The position numbers were made by a program, and so were the translations under genes. The notes below the pieces were generated by a model, which saw only the letters and a program-made list of their open reading frames with translations, did no database searches and was not told where the DNA came from. A DNA stretch of 64,000 nucleotides from an uncultured Bacteroidaceae bacterium (GTDB lineage Bacteria; Bacteroidota; Bacteroidia; Bacteroidales; Bacteroidaceae), in assembly GCA_934293005.1 (NCBI GenBank), contig CAKQYA010000004.1, positions 39,654 through 103,653 of the forward strand. Reading direction: 5' to 3'. Positions 25,555 through 34,622 of this stretch are shown one piece after another (positions within the stretch are counted from its first letter, which is position 1; every line of letters begins with the position of its first letter).

Positions 25555-27954
25555 CTAACGTATTGTATCGACAGACACTTCTGAAGAACCTGCTTCATCA
25601 TCATCGACATCTGTAGAATCGTTGGCGGTCTCCCGAGGTATATACACCCCGCTTCCCTCGTATGTGTCGCGTGGTATATCCTCCTTTGCCTTTGGATACT
25701 TGGCGTGATAGTGTTTGAAAGCAGGATCGGCCAGAACCTTATCTATGAAATATCCAAACACCGGCAATGCTGTACGTGTGGCTTGACCAAGAGCTCCTGT
25801 GCGGAAATGAATACAACGGTACTCACCTCCTACCCACGCTCCGCCAACAAGGTATGGCGAGCAGCCAACGAACCACGCATCTGAATGGTTGCTCGACGTG
25901 CCTGTCTTGCCACCCATTTCTGTGTCATAATGATGTATATATTCCCAAAGTGCCTGAGTGGTGCCTCCTCTGTCGTGCATGCCGGCATAAAGCATGCGCT
26001 GCATGTAGAAAGCGGTCTTGTATTTGATAGTCTGCTCTGCTTGCGGCACATCACGCTCGCAGTCGTAGATGACATCTCCATTGCGGTCAACAACCTTGGT
26101 GACAAGTATTGGCTGGCGGTATTTGCCATCGTTCATCACGGTGCAATATGAATTGACCATCTCCAACAGATTGACATCGGACGAACCTAATGCAAGGGCT
26201 GGCGTAGGATCAAGTTTGCTGCGTATGCCCATTGCATGAGCCACATTGACCACATTGTCTATGCCTGTATCCTGTCCCACCTTGACTGCTATGGTGTTGA
26301 CAGACTGCGCAAAAGCCGACTTCAATGGCAGACTTGCGCCTGTGCAATAGCCATTGGCATTGTGCGGAGTCCATGTTTTCATCTGTCCAGGATTCTTTGC
26401 GTCAGGAACTTTTATGGAGATTAGCTCGTCACGATAGCGTGTGAGCGGGTTCATCTCATCATTATTCTCAAAGGCTGAAGCGTAGACAAAGAGTTTGAAG
26501 GTGGAGCCTGGCTGGCGCATGGATGTCACCTTGTCATACTTCCAGCTGTTGAAGTCGATGTCGCCCACCCAAGCTCGCACATAACTTGTCTGCGGCTCCA
26601 TAGCCACAAAACCACAATGCATAAACTTGACCATATAGCGAATGGAGTCCATTGTGCTCATCTCTGCCTCTGCCACATGCGAGGGACTATTGTAATCAAA
26701 GACCTTCACACGATGAGGCAGATTCATGTAATAATCTATCGAGTCGGCATTGCTGCCGTATTTTTCGGCAAGAATCTTATAATAGGAACTTCGCTTGGCT
26801 ATATCTTCTATGAAGTGCGCTATCTCATTGCCATGCTCATCGCGCCATGGTGTTTGACTTCCCCAATGCTGGTTAAATCTCTTTTGGATAGTCTTCATCT
26901 GTTTCATGACAGCCTGCTCTGCATAATTCTGCATGCGCGTATCAATGGTAGTGTATATCTTCAATCCGTCAGAATAGAGGTCTATATTGTTTTCTTCACA
27001 CCATGGTTCAAGATAGTCGCGTATGGCCTCGCGGAAGTATTGTGCCTCCCCATCATAGGTCTTCTCGACATTGTAGTTGAGGTTGATGGGCAGTTGCGAG
27101 AGAGAATCACACTCTGAAAGCGTGAGTTTTCCATGTGTGTACATATTATGCAGCACCACATTGCGTCTGGCAAGACTATTGTCAGGATGAACTTTTGGAT
27201 TGTATGTAGTGGTGGCTTTAAGAAGTCCGACAAGCACTGCCGCCTGCTCTGCTGTAAGATTCTGCGGGCGTGTCTTGAAGTAGGTCTTGGCCGCTGTCTT
27301 GATGCCAAAAGCATTGCTGCCAAAATCTACAGTATTCAGGTATAGGGTGAGAATGTCCTGTTTGCTGTACATGTCCTCTATCTTAATGGCTGTAATCCAT
27401 TCCTTAGATTTCATGATTAGTATGCGCACACCAGGAATCTTGCCAAGAAGGCCAGTAGAATACTGCGAACGAATCTTGAAGAGATTCTTCACAAGCTGCT
27501 GCGTGATGGTGCTTGCTCCGCGCGGATTGCCGCTTGCAATATCATGAGCAGCAGCAAAAAGGCCTTTATAATCAATGCCGTGATGCTGATAGAAACGCTC
27601 GTCTTCAGTGGAGATAAGGGCATCTATCACATATGGAGATATTTCATCGAAATGTACAGGCGAACGGTTCTCATTGAAGAATTTGCCCATGAGAACACTA
27701 TCAGCACTATAAATATATGAAGCCTCATTTGTGATAGGGTTGCGCAACAGCTCCATCGTAGGCATGACACCGAAAAGTCCTAAAAAGTTGACTGCCACAG
27801 CGCCGAGATAGAGAAAGCATGCCACGAAAAACGTCATTATGGATGTGACAACCCTTTGATACCATGTGCCTTTATATTGACTGGCATACCAAAGCCAAGC
27901 CAACTTTGAATACTTTCGTGTCCTTTTGCAGAACTTAGTTACGTTTGCTTTCAT
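25555..27954 (-). CDS. Class A penicillin-binding protein (PBP1a-type)
   Basis: A 799-residue bifunctional cell-wall synthase. A cytoplasmic N-terminus precedes one membrane helix (about 37-60, 'IMTFFVACFLYLGAVAVNFLG'). The transglycosylase domain has 'STEDERFYQHHGIDYKGL' and 'GASTITQQLVKNLF' (GT51 motifs 1 and 2). The transpeptidase domain has S484-x-x-K in 'QPGSTFKLF', 'SVN' in 'AFAQSVNTIAVK', and 'GKTGTS' near 690. The acidic tail ('DSTDVDDDEAGSSEVSVD') is of low complexity. It polymerises and crosslinks peptidoglycan on the periplasmic side. It lies downstream of miaA and the lpx genes, with a repeat-rich 137-bp gap. Confidence 0.96.
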   Translation of the reverse strand: MKANVTKFCKRTRKYSKLAWLWYASQYKGTWYQRVVTSIMTFFVACFLYLGAVAVNFLGLFGVMPTMELLRNPITNEASYIYSADSVLMGKFFNENRSPVHFDEISPYVIDALISTEDERFYQHHGIDYKGLFAAAHDIASGNPRGASTITQQLVKNLFKIRSQYSTGLLGKIPGVRILIMKSKEWITAIKIEDMYSKQDILTLYLNTVDFGSNAFGIKTAAKTYFKTRPQNLTAEQAAVLVGLLKATTTYNPKVHPDNSLARRNVVLHNMYTHGKLTLSECDSLSQLPINLNYNVEKTYDGEAQYFREAIRDYLEPWCEENNIDLYSDGLKIYTTIDTRMQNYAEQAVMKQMKTIQKRFNQHWGSQTPWRDEHGNEIAHFIEDIAKRSSYYKILAEKYGSNADSIDYYMNLPHRVKVFDYNSPSHVAEAEMSTMDSIRYMVKFMHCGFVAMEPQTSYVRAWVGDIDFNSWKYDKVTSMRQPGSTFKLFVYASAFENNDEMNPLTRYRDELISIKVPDAKNPGQMKTWTPHNANGYCTGASLPLKSAFAQSVNTIAVKVGQDTGIDNVVNVAHAMGIRSKLDPTPALALGSSDVNLLEMVNSYCTVMNDGKYRQPILVTKVVDRNGDVIYDCERDVPQAEQTIKYKTAFYMQRMLYAGMHDRGGTTQALWEYIHHYDTEMGGKTGTSSNHSDAWFVGCSPYLVGGAWVGGEYRCIHFRTGALGQATRTALPVFGYFIDKVLADPAFKHYHAKYPKAKEDIPRDTYEGSGVYIPRETANDSTDVDDDEAGSSEVSVDTIR

Positions 27955-28041
27955 AACATATTACTGATTCGTTTGGTTTCATGATAAATCATCCTCAAAA
28001 TATTGATGTGGAGAATCACTCTTATGAGCCATTCTTTATAT

Positions 28042-28128
28042 AATCATACCCAAGCATGATATAATGATAAAATCACACTCGAGCATGAATTTCACGGCAA
28101 ATCGCACCCGAGTCTGATTTCATGACAT
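28042..28128. repeat. Three degenerate direct repeats with 29-bp period
   Basis: Units start at 28042, 28071 and 28100: AATCATACCCAAGCATGAT, AATCACACTCGAGCATGAA and AATCGCACCCGAGTCTGAT, each followed by a T/A/C-rich spacer. The spacing is exactly 29 bp twice. The third unit overlaps the last codons and stop of miaA. Confidence 0.6.
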
Positions 28129-29042
28129 ATTTTTTCAATCATATCCTCAACACTCATCGTATCGGCATCGAGCCAATGAATGTCTTGGTCATGCTTATGC
28201 CAAGTCATTTGCTTTTTAGCATAAACACGTGTGTTCTTCTTTATGCGCTCAACAGCCATTGGCAGTTGCCATGTGCCATCAAGCACATTGAAAAGCTCTT
28301 TATAACCTACAGTGTTAAGTGAGTTGAGATGCCTCATGGAATAAACACGACGTGCCTCTTCCAGGAAACCGTCATCCATCATTTGATCAACACGCGCATT
28401 GATACGCGCAAAAAGGCATTCCCTTGAGCGCATGAGTCCAAACTTGACGATGCGGAACGGACGCTGCTTTACGCTACTGACTCTGAAGGATGTATAGGTT
28501 TTACCCGTCATGTAGCATATTTCAAGCGCATGAACCACACGTTTATGGTTGCGCTTGTCAACGGCTTCATAATATTGCGGGTCAAGCACTTTCAGTTCGG
28601 CAAGCAGAGCATCCAAGCCTTCTTTCTCAAAACGCTGAGCCACATATTCCCTTGTCTCATCATCCACTGTAGGAATATCGTCTATGCCCTTTGTCACTGC
28701 ATCGACATACATCATGCTTCCTCCTGAGAGCAGCAATGTGTCGTGAGTGAGAAAAAGTTCATCGAGCAGCGCCATGACGTCTTTTTCATACTCAGCAGCA
28801 CTGTAATAACTGTCAAGGGGCAGTGTGTGGACAAAATAATGCTTCACACGTGACATTTCCTCTTCAGTCGGAGCTGCTGTGCCAATTTCTATTCCCTTAT
28901 ATATCTGACGAGAATCGGCATTGATGACAGGAGAACACAGATGTTGTGCCAAAGAGAGGCTGAGCTCAGTCTTCCCCACCCCTGTGGGGCCGACCAACAC
29001 CACAAGCACTTTTCTATCCAGACAACTCATTTCACCACTCAT
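28092..29042 (-). CDS. miaA: tRNA dimethylallyltransferase
   Basis: A 316-residue cytoplasmic enzyme that adds a dimethylallyl group to A37 of tRNAs reading UNN codons. 'VVLVGPTGVGKTELSLSLAQHL' near 14-35 is the P-loop, 'VINADSRQIYKGIEIGTAAPT' near 39 is the DSxQ substrate motif, 'DALLAELKVLDPQYYEAVDKRNHKRVVHALEI' marks the core, and 'YAKKQMTWHKHD' near 275 is the C-terminal signature. A start at 29030 (Met5) is equally possible. The last codons lie in a 29-bp repeat array. Confidence 0.96.
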   Translation of the reverse strand: MSGEMSCLDRKVLVVLVGPTGVGKTELSLSLAQHLCSPVINADSRQIYKGIEIGTAAPTEEEMSRVKHYFVHTLPLDSYYSAAEYEKDVMALLDELFLTHDTLLLSGGSMMYVDAVTKGIDDIPTVDDETREYVAQRFEKEGLDALLAELKVLDPQYYEAVDKRNHKRVVHALEICYMTGKTYTSFRVSSVKQRPFRIVKFGLMRSRECLFARINARVDQMMDDGFLEEARRVYSMRHLNSLNTVGYKELFNVLDGTWQLPMAVERIKKNTRVYAKKQMTWHKHDQDIHWLDADTMSVEDMIEKICHEIRLGCDLP

Positions 29043-29114
29043 AATACTGTTGATATTTCTCTTGATAGAGCGTTTATGAACAATGTCATCAACTAAAAAT
29101 CAAAAGTTCATTCA

Positions 29115-29657
29115 TCAAACATCAGAACTGATATCAAAGCCCTCAAGGTCAATCTCTTCAGCATCAACCTCATTGCCAAAGAAATCATCATCCGCTTCCT
29201 CTGTGCTTGCAGCCACAGCAACTGGCTGCGCATCAAAGATGGCATCAACATCGATTGTCTGTTTGGGCGGATTGCCCAGAGAACGCAATATGACGCCATG
29301 TTTTAGATTTTTGCCAACGGTGATTTCAGCCAATTCGATGAAGAACATACGTTCCGCCACTGGATCAAACGTATAGAGCATATGTTGTTTTTCGTCTTCA
29401 AGAAATTCACATAGCTCTGTGTAGGCCATTACATGGCTTCCACGTCCATGGGTGTTTTCCACCTCCTCAAGAGTGATTTCAGAGCCTTTCTGCCATCCTT
29501 TTTCACAGATGGTGAATGATGCAGGCTGATTATCTTCGTATCCGCATGCCTGAAGTATCAACTGGTGCAGTTCAAGAAACTTGGCATCGGCATCTATCTG
29601 AATCTCACGCATGAAGTTGTCAACTTCATTGGAGATGATGAGAAAACGGTATATCAT
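29115..29657 (-). CDS. pRiA4b ORF-3-like protein
   Basis: A 180-residue soluble protein. 'MIYRFLIISNEVDNFMREIQIDADAKFLELHQLILQACGY' and 'LYTFDPVAERMFFIELAEI' match the pRiA4b ORF-3 family, also found as IS1096 passenger TnpR-like sequences. The family function is unknown. A strongly acidic C-terminus ('EEADDDFFGNEVDAEEIDLEGFD') follows about residue 150. It is embedded between lpxA and miaA, 72 bp before the latter, and is probably cotranscribed. Confidence 0.82.
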   Translation of the reverse strand: MIYRFLIISNEVDNFMREIQIDADAKFLELHQLILQACGYEDNQPASFTICEKGWQKGSEITLEEVENTHGRGSHVMAYTELCEFLEDEKQHMLYTFDPVAERMFFIELAEITVGKNLKHGVILRSLGNPPKQTIDVDAIFDAQPVAVAASTEEADDDFFGNEVDAEEIDLEGFDISSDV

Positions 29658-29744
29658 ACAGTTTGCATTTTAGTATTCGTTTATCAGACAATAATGCGAA
29701 TCACTCTGCTGTATCAACGAATAATAATGATAGGAGCAGGCACT

Positions 29745-30518
29745 TTATCGCACTATGCCTCGCTGTGAATTGCTTACAAAGTCAATGATATATTCTATCT
29801 CCTTGCTCATTGGCACCTCTTCGCGTATGGCCGCAACAGCTTGCTCTACAGTAAAGTTGCACTGATATATAAGGCGATAGGCATGATGGATGTTATCAAT
29901 GACCTCCCGGCTGAAACCACGACGGCGCAAGCCTACAATGTTAAGTCCTGCATACGCCACAGGCTCGCGTCCTGCCATGATGAATGGTGGTATATCCTTG
30001 CTTGTGCGTGTGCCGCCCTGAACCATCACATATCCACCAATGCGGCAGAACTGGTGTACAAGCACTACAGCCGAAATGATGGCATCATCGTCAATGACTA
30101 CTTCACCAGCCAATTTGCTGGAGTTGCCCATTATGATTCGGCTGCCGAACGTACAGTCGTGTGCTATATGAGCGTTCTCCATAATCAGGTTGTTGCTGCC
30201 TACAGTGGTCTTGCCCTTGCTGGCAGTGCCTCTGTGTATGGTCACATTCTCACGTATCTTGTTGTTGTCGCCTATCTCAACGAATGTTTCTTCACCCTTG
30301 AACTTGAGGTCCTGTGGCACGGCGCCGATGACAGCTCCAGGGAAGATGGTGTTTCCATTGCCCACACGTGTGCCTGAAAGGAGAGTGACGCTGTTCATGA
30401 GCACATTGTTGTCTCCTATGACGACATTCTTGTCGATGAAGCAGAATGGTCCTATTTCACAGTTCTCACCTATTTTGGCTTCCGGATCTACGAATGCCAT
30501 TGGACTGATTTTTGACAT
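29745..30518 (-). CDS. lpxA: UDP-N-acetylglucosamine acyltransferase
   Basis: A 257-residue left-handed beta-helix acyltransferase that starts lipid A synthesis by acylating UDP-GlcNAc from acyl-ACP. Hexapeptide repeats run from residue 7 to about 185 ('AKIGENCEIGPFCFIDKNVVIGDNN'). 'NIIRENVTIHRGT'-type sequence (here 'NKIRENVTIHRGT') and 'ENAHIAHDCTFG' contain the catalytic His region. The C-terminal helices ('GFSREVIDNIHHAYRLIY') trimerise and bind ACP. It lies 91 bp after lpxC/fabZ. Confidence 0.97.
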   Translation of the reverse strand: MSKISPMAFVDPEAKIGENCEIGPFCFIDKNVVIGDNNVLMNSVTLLSGTRVGNGNTIFPGAVIGAVPQDLKFKGEETFVEIGDNNKIRENVTIHRGTASKGKTTVGSNNLIMENAHIAHDCTFGSRIIMGNSSKLAGEVVIDDDAIISAVVLVHQFCRIGGYVMVQGGTRTSKDIPPFIMAGREPVAYAGLNIVGLRRRGFSREVIDNIHHAYRLIYQCNFTVEQAVAAIREEVPMSKEIEYIIDFVSNSQRGIVR

Positions 30519-30609
30519 ATTAAATCATTTTATTAGTTAATAATTAGAGCTTTCTCTTTTAATCAGTCATTCCTTCCCGCAGAATGCTGCGAGAAGGAAA
30601 TGAACGCTC

Positions 30610-31992
30610 TTATTTGTTTTTCACGATCTGAGCCGTAAATTCAGCTTCTGCCGCTACAGTCTCTCCCACAAAAACGAGGCCTGACATTGTGGCTATTCCA
30701 CGACGCAACGGTTCCATCATCTTCACTTTGAAGATGAGCGTGTCGCCAGGCACCACCTTGCGGCGGAACTTCACATTATCTATCTTCATGAAATATGTAG
30801 ACCAGCGCTCTGGCTCTTCAACATTGCTAAGCACGAGAAGTCCGCCAGCCTGAGCCATAGCCTCAACAATGAGGACGCCTGGCATTACAGGTTCCTGCGG
30901 GAAATGTCCTGTGAAGAACGGCTCGTTGCTTGTGACATTCTTCACTGCTGTGATTTCCGTATCGTCAACATCAATGACCTTGTCGACAAGCTGCATCGGA
31001 TAACGGTGCGGCAAAAGAGCACGTATCTTATTCACATCCATGAGTGGTTCCTTGTCTGGATTGTAGACAGGGCACTGCACCTCATGCTTCTTGATGTCAC
31101 GCTTTATTACGCGCGCGAACTTATTATTTATAGTGTGTCCTGGCTTTGTGGCAATGACACGTCCGAGGATTGGGCGGCCCACAAGCGCAAGGTCTCCGAT
31201 GATGTCAAGGAGCTTATGGCGCGCTGTCTCGTTATTCCATGTAAGAGGTTTGTGGTTGATGTAGCCAAGACGTGTGGCATCCATGTGAGGTATGCCAAGT
31301 GTGTCTGCAAGCTTGTCATAACGCTCTTGAGGCAGCTCTTTCTCATAGATGACAATAGCATTGTCAAGGTCGCCGCCCTTAATGAGTCCGAGATGGAGCA
31401 ATGGCTCTATCTCACGCACAAATACAAAAGTGCGTGCCGAGGCTATTTCTGCAGGGAAATCTGCAAGGCTGTCGAGGTTGGCGAACTGATTGTCGAGAAT
31501 CTGCGAATCGAAAGTGATCTGCGCATTAACACAGAAGTGGTCATCCGGCAAAAGAATGAGATGTTCGCCATTCTCCCCTTTTATTTCCATCTTCTGCTTC
31601 ACCACATAATAATCTTTCTTTGCGTCCTGCTCCTGCAGTCCGACTTTCTGTATCTCTTCAATGAAAGGCAATGCGCTGCCATCAAGAATAGGCATTTCAG
31701 GACCATCGAGCTGAATGAGGCAGTTGTCTATGCCGCTGGCGTAGAGTGCAGCCATAGCGTGCTCGATAGTGCTTATCTTTATGTCGCCTTTAACCAAGAC
31801 AGTGCCGCGCTGGGTGTCACCTACAAGTTCTGCATTGCAGTCCACAATAGGCTGTCCCTCAATGTCTGTGCGCTGAATTTTGTATCCATGGTTTTCTGGT
31901 GCAGGATTAAAAACAGCAGTTATGTGCTGTCCGGTGTGAAGTCCTTTGCCCTGAAGGGTAAAGGTTCCATTTAGAGTCTGTTGTTTTTGCAT
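30610..31992 (-). CDS. lpxC: Bifunctional LpxC deacetylase / FabZ dehydratase
   Basis: About 460 residues from Met at 31992, which matches the start of Bacteroidales homologs; Met at 31998 and the open frame to 32040 are less likely. Residues 1-300 are the LpxC zinc deacetylase, committing lipid A synthesis ('TLQGKGLHTGQHITAVFNPAP', 'ISTIEHAMAALYASGIDNC', 'ETARHKLLDIIGDLALVG'). Residues 315-460 are FabZ, a hot-dog 3-hydroxyacyl-ACP dehydratase ('ALLPHRYPMQLVDKV', 'GHFPQEPVMPGVLIVEAMAQAGG' with the catalytic His and Glu). The fusion is characteristic of Bacteroidota and links lipid A with acyl chain supply. Confidence 0.97.
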   Translation of the reverse strand: MQKQQTLNGTFTLQGKGLHTGQHITAVFNPAPENHGYKIQRTDIEGQPIVDCNAELVGDTQRGTVLVKGDIKISTIEHAMAALYASGIDNCLIQLDGPEMPILDGSALPFIEEIQKVGLQEQDAKKDYYVVKQKMEIKGENGEHLILLPDDHFCVNAQITFDSQILDNQFANLDSLADFPAEIASARTFVFVREIEPLLHLGLIKGGDLDNAIVIYEKELPQERYDKLADTLGIPHMDATRLGYINHKPLTWNNETARHKLLDIIGDLALVGRPILGRVIATKPGHTINNKFARVIKRDIKKHEVQCPVYNPDKEPLMDVNKIRALLPHRYPMQLVDKVIDVDDTEITAVKNVTSNEPFFTGHFPQEPVMPGVLIVEAMAQAGGLLVLSNVEEPERWSTYFMKIDNVKFRRKVVPGDTLIFKVKMMEPLRRGIATMSGLVFVGETVAAEAEFTAQIVKNK

Positions 31993-32152
31993 ACTCATGT
32001 GTAAAAATATATGTGTTTTCAAAGTCATGGAACTGTCCAAAAGAACGAATCAGTGTTTTCTAAGACTTTTCCAGATACGTTTCCTGATGACTTTGCGATG
32101 CCGCAAGCGCACTTTTCACATGCTCATGACTTGGCATAGATATGATATTAGT

Positions 32153-33193
32153 TTATTTTCCTTTGAGCTCTTCAAGTTCTCGCTTCATTGCCGCCACCTC
32201 CTTGAGGAGATCAGGCAAAGAATTGAGAGCGGCCATGTTTTTGGCAAACTTCTTATGGTCTATAGCAGGATAGCCCATCATTGTAGCACCACCTTTGCGA
32301 GCGAGGTTTCCGCCAGCCAGTCCCGACTGCGCTCCAAGATGTGTGCGGTCACCCACCTTGAGATGTCCGGCTATGCCAACCTGACCGCCAAACATGCACC
32401 ACTCGCCCACCTTGGCACTGCCAGCAACACCAACCTGAGCCGACATCACGGTATTGGCTCCAACTTCAACATTGTGCGCTATCTGCACGAGATTGTCGAG
32501 CTTAACGCCTTTGCGCACAATGGTGCTTCCCATTGTGGAACGGTCTATGCATGTGTTTGCTCCAATCTCAACATTGTCTTCTATGGTGACAATGCCTATC
32601 TGAGGAATCTTATCATAGCCTTCAGAAGTTGGCGCGAAGCCAAAGCCATCTGCCCCAATGACAGAGCCTGCATGAAGGATGCAGTTGCTTCCCACTTTGC
32701 AGTCATGATAAATGACAGCATTGCTATAGATTTCTGTGCAAGAACCCACCTTGGCATTTTTTCCGATTGTGACATGAGGATGGAGCACCACTCCATCACC
32801 TATCTCAACGCCTTCTGCTATTGCCACAAACGGTCCGATGTAGCAGTCTTTGCCAATTTTGGCAGAGGGATCAATAAATGCCAACGAACTGATGCCGACA
32901 CGCTTTTCCTGCATGCTCTGATAAAGTTGAAGGAGTTTAGCCACAGCTTCGTACGCATTGTCAACGCGGACAAGTGTGGCTTTTATTTCTTTTGATGGGT
33001 TGAAATCAGCATTGACGAGCACAATTGTTGACTTTGTCTCGTAAATGTATGACTCATATTGTGGGTTGGCAAGGAAAGAAAGCGAGCCTTCTGTACCTTC
33101 CTCTATCTTAGCGAATGAGCTCACAGCAGCGTTTGGGTCACCATCGACCGTACCGCCTGTGAATCCTGCTATTTGTTGTGCTGTAAATACCAT
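32153..33193 (-). CDS. lpxD: UDP-3-O-acylglucosamine N-acyltransferase
   Basis: A 346-residue enzyme that adds the second acyl chain in lipid A synthesis. The N-terminal uridine-binding domain ('MVFTAQQIAGFTGGTVDGDPN', 'LSFLANPQYESYI') is followed from about 100 by hexapeptide repeats ('IGKDCYIGPFVAIAEGVEIGDGVVLHPHVTIG'). 'NLVQIAHNVEVG' near 235 contains the catalytic His. It is the first gene of lpxD-lpxC/fabZ-lpxA, with a -7 box at 33222-33229. Confidence 0.97.
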   Translation of the reverse strand: MVFTAQQIAGFTGGTVDGDPNAAVSSFAKIEEGTEGSLSFLANPQYESYIYETKSTIVLVNADFNPSKEIKATLVRVDNAYEAVAKLLQLYQSMQEKRVGISSLAFIDPSAKIGKDCYIGPFVAIAEGVEIGDGVVLHPHVTIGKNAKVGSCTEIYSNAVIYHDCKVGSNCILHAGSVIGADGFGFAPTSEGYDKIPQIGIVTIEDNVEIGANTCIDRSTMGSTIVRKGVKLDNLVQIAHNVEVGANTVMSAQVGVAGSAKVGEWCMFGGQVGIAGHLKVGDRTHLGAQSGLAGGNLARKGGATMMGYPAIDHKKFAKNMAALNSLPDLLKEVAAMKRELEELKGK

Positions 33194-33221
33194 TTATATG
33201 AAATTTATTGTGTATAGATTG

Positions 33222-33229
33222 CAAATTTA
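33222..33229 (-). promoter_or_regulatory. -7 box for lpxD operon
   Basis: TAAATTTG on the minus strand followed by CA, 29 bp upstream of the lpxD start. It diverges from the purM promoter. Confidence 0.55.
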
Positions 33230-33272
33230 AGAAAGAATTTTGACATAGCGACTATTTCTGACATTTTTTCAT

Positions 33273-33280
33273 TACCTTTG
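33273..33280 (+). promoter_or_regulatory. -7 box for purM
   Basis: TACCTTTG followed by CA, 41 bp upstream of the purM start codon. Confidence 0.6.
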
Positions 33281-33321
33281 CACTATAAATTGAAACAAAT
33301 AACAAAAAATACAAGTTAGAA

Positions 33322-34497
33322 ATGGCTACAGACAACAATCAGAGGTACATGTTGCGTGGTGTGAGCGCAGCAAAGGAAGATGTGCATAACGCTATCAAGA
33401 ATATCGACAAGGGCATTTTCCCTCAGGCTTTCTGCAAAATCATCCCCGACATCCTCGGAGGAGACCCTGAATACTGCAACATCATGCATGCCGATGGAGC
33501 TGGCACGAAGTCGAGCTTGGCATACATGTACTGGAAGGAGACAGGCGACCTGTCGGTATGGAAAGGCATTGCGCAAGATGCTCTCATCATGAACACTGAT
33601 GACTTGCTCTGCGTGGGCGCTGTGGACAACATCCTTGTGTCGTCCACCATAGGCCGCAACAAGATGCTCATACCTGGAGAAGTCATATCAGCTATCATCA
33701 ACGGCACAGACGAGTTGCTTGCCGAGATGCGCAAGATGGGCATAGGCATATACGCCACAGGAGGCGAGACTGCCGATGTGGGCGACTTGGTTCGCACTAT
33801 CATTGTAGACTCCACCGTGACTTGCCGCATGAAGCGCAGCGATGTGATTGACAATGCCAACATACGTTCTGGAGATGTGATTGTGGGACTTTCTTCTTGC
33901 GGCCAGGCCACATACGAGAAGGAATACAATGGAGGCATGGGCAGCAATGGATTGACATCTGCTCGCCACGACGTGTTCGCCAAGTATCTGGCCGAGAAAT
34001 ATCCTGAATCTTACGACAAGGCTGTGCCTGATGAACTTGTGTACTCTGGCTCATACAAACTGACTGACAGCGTGGAAGGCGCGCCAGTGAATGCGGGCAA
34101 ACTCGTGCTCTCCCCTACTCGCACATACGCTCCAGTGGTCAAGAAGATGCTTGACGATATGCGTGCAGACATACATGGCATGGTGCACTGCACAGGCGGA
34201 GCGCAGACAAAAGTGCTGCATTTCGTGAACGACAACTGCCGTGTCATAAAGGACAACATGTTCCCTGTGCCACCTCTTTTCAAAGCTATTGCAAAGGAAT
34301 CGGGCACCGATTGGTCTGAAATGTATAAGGTATTCAATATGGGCCACCGCCTGGAAGTATATGTCGCTCCTGAGAACGCTCAGAAGGTCATAGATATCAG
34401 CAAGTCGTTCAACATCGATGCACAAATCATCGGACGCGTGGAAGAGGGCAAGAAATCACTCACCATAAAGTCGGAATTCGGCGAGTTCAACTACTAA
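33322..34497 (+). CDS. purM: Phosphoribosylformylglycinamidine cyclo-ligase (PurM type)
   Basis: A 391-residue ATP-dependent AIR synthetase of purine synthesis, in the longer Bacteroidota form. 'HADGAGTKSSLAYMYWKETGDLSVWKGIAQDALIMNTDDLLCVGA' near 53-97 carries the PurM/SelD family metal and nucleotide residues. 'GIYATGGETADVGDLV' near 137 and 'MVHCTGGAQTKVLHF' near 288 are further family segments. A promoter is visible at 33273-33280. A hairpin terminator follows at 34531-34557. Confidence 0.9.
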   Translation: MATDNNQRYMLRGVSAAKEDVHNAIKNIDKGIFPQAFCKIIPDILGGDPEYCNIMHADGAGTKSSLAYMYWKETGDLSVWKGIAQDALIMNTDDLLCVGAVDNILVSSTIGRNKMLIPGEVISAIINGTDELLAEMRKMGIGIYATGGETADVGDLVRTIIVDSTVTCRMKRSDVIDNANIRSGDVIVGLSSCGQATYEKEYNGGMGSNGLTSARHDVFAKYLAEKYPESYDKAVPDELVYSGSYKLTDSVEGAPVNAGKLVLSPTRTYAPVVKKMLDDMRADIHGMVHCTGGAQTKVLHFVNDNCRVIKDNMFPVPPLFKAIAKESGTDWSEMYKVFNMGHRLEVYVAPENAQKVIDISKSFNIDAQIIGRVEEGKKSLTIKSEFGEFNY

Positions 34498-34530
34498 TGA
34501 TGTGAGACAATTGCCTCATAGGCAAGAGCT

Positions 34531-34557
34531 AATGAGAAGCGAGCTACGCTTCTCATT
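34531..34557 (+). terminator. purM terminator
   Basis: Perfect 11-bp arms AATGAGAAGCG / CGCTTCTCATT with a 5-base loop, then TCT. A smaller hairpin (TTGCC/GGCAA, 34511-34525) precedes it. Confidence 0.7.
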
Positions 34558-34622
34558 TCTCTAACCTCCCCATTAGAGACTTTTATATTGCCATCATTTA
34601 ATAAGCATCTGACAATCAACAC

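Noticed and set aside
30904..31974. A 356-codon plus-strand frame opposite lpxC/fabZ
   Set aside because: Antisense of a certain gene; no motif, and no promoter or conserved start.
31997..32995. A 332-codon plus-strand frame opposite lpxD
   Set aside because: The translation is unlike any protein and mirrors the hexapeptide-repeat codons of lpxD.
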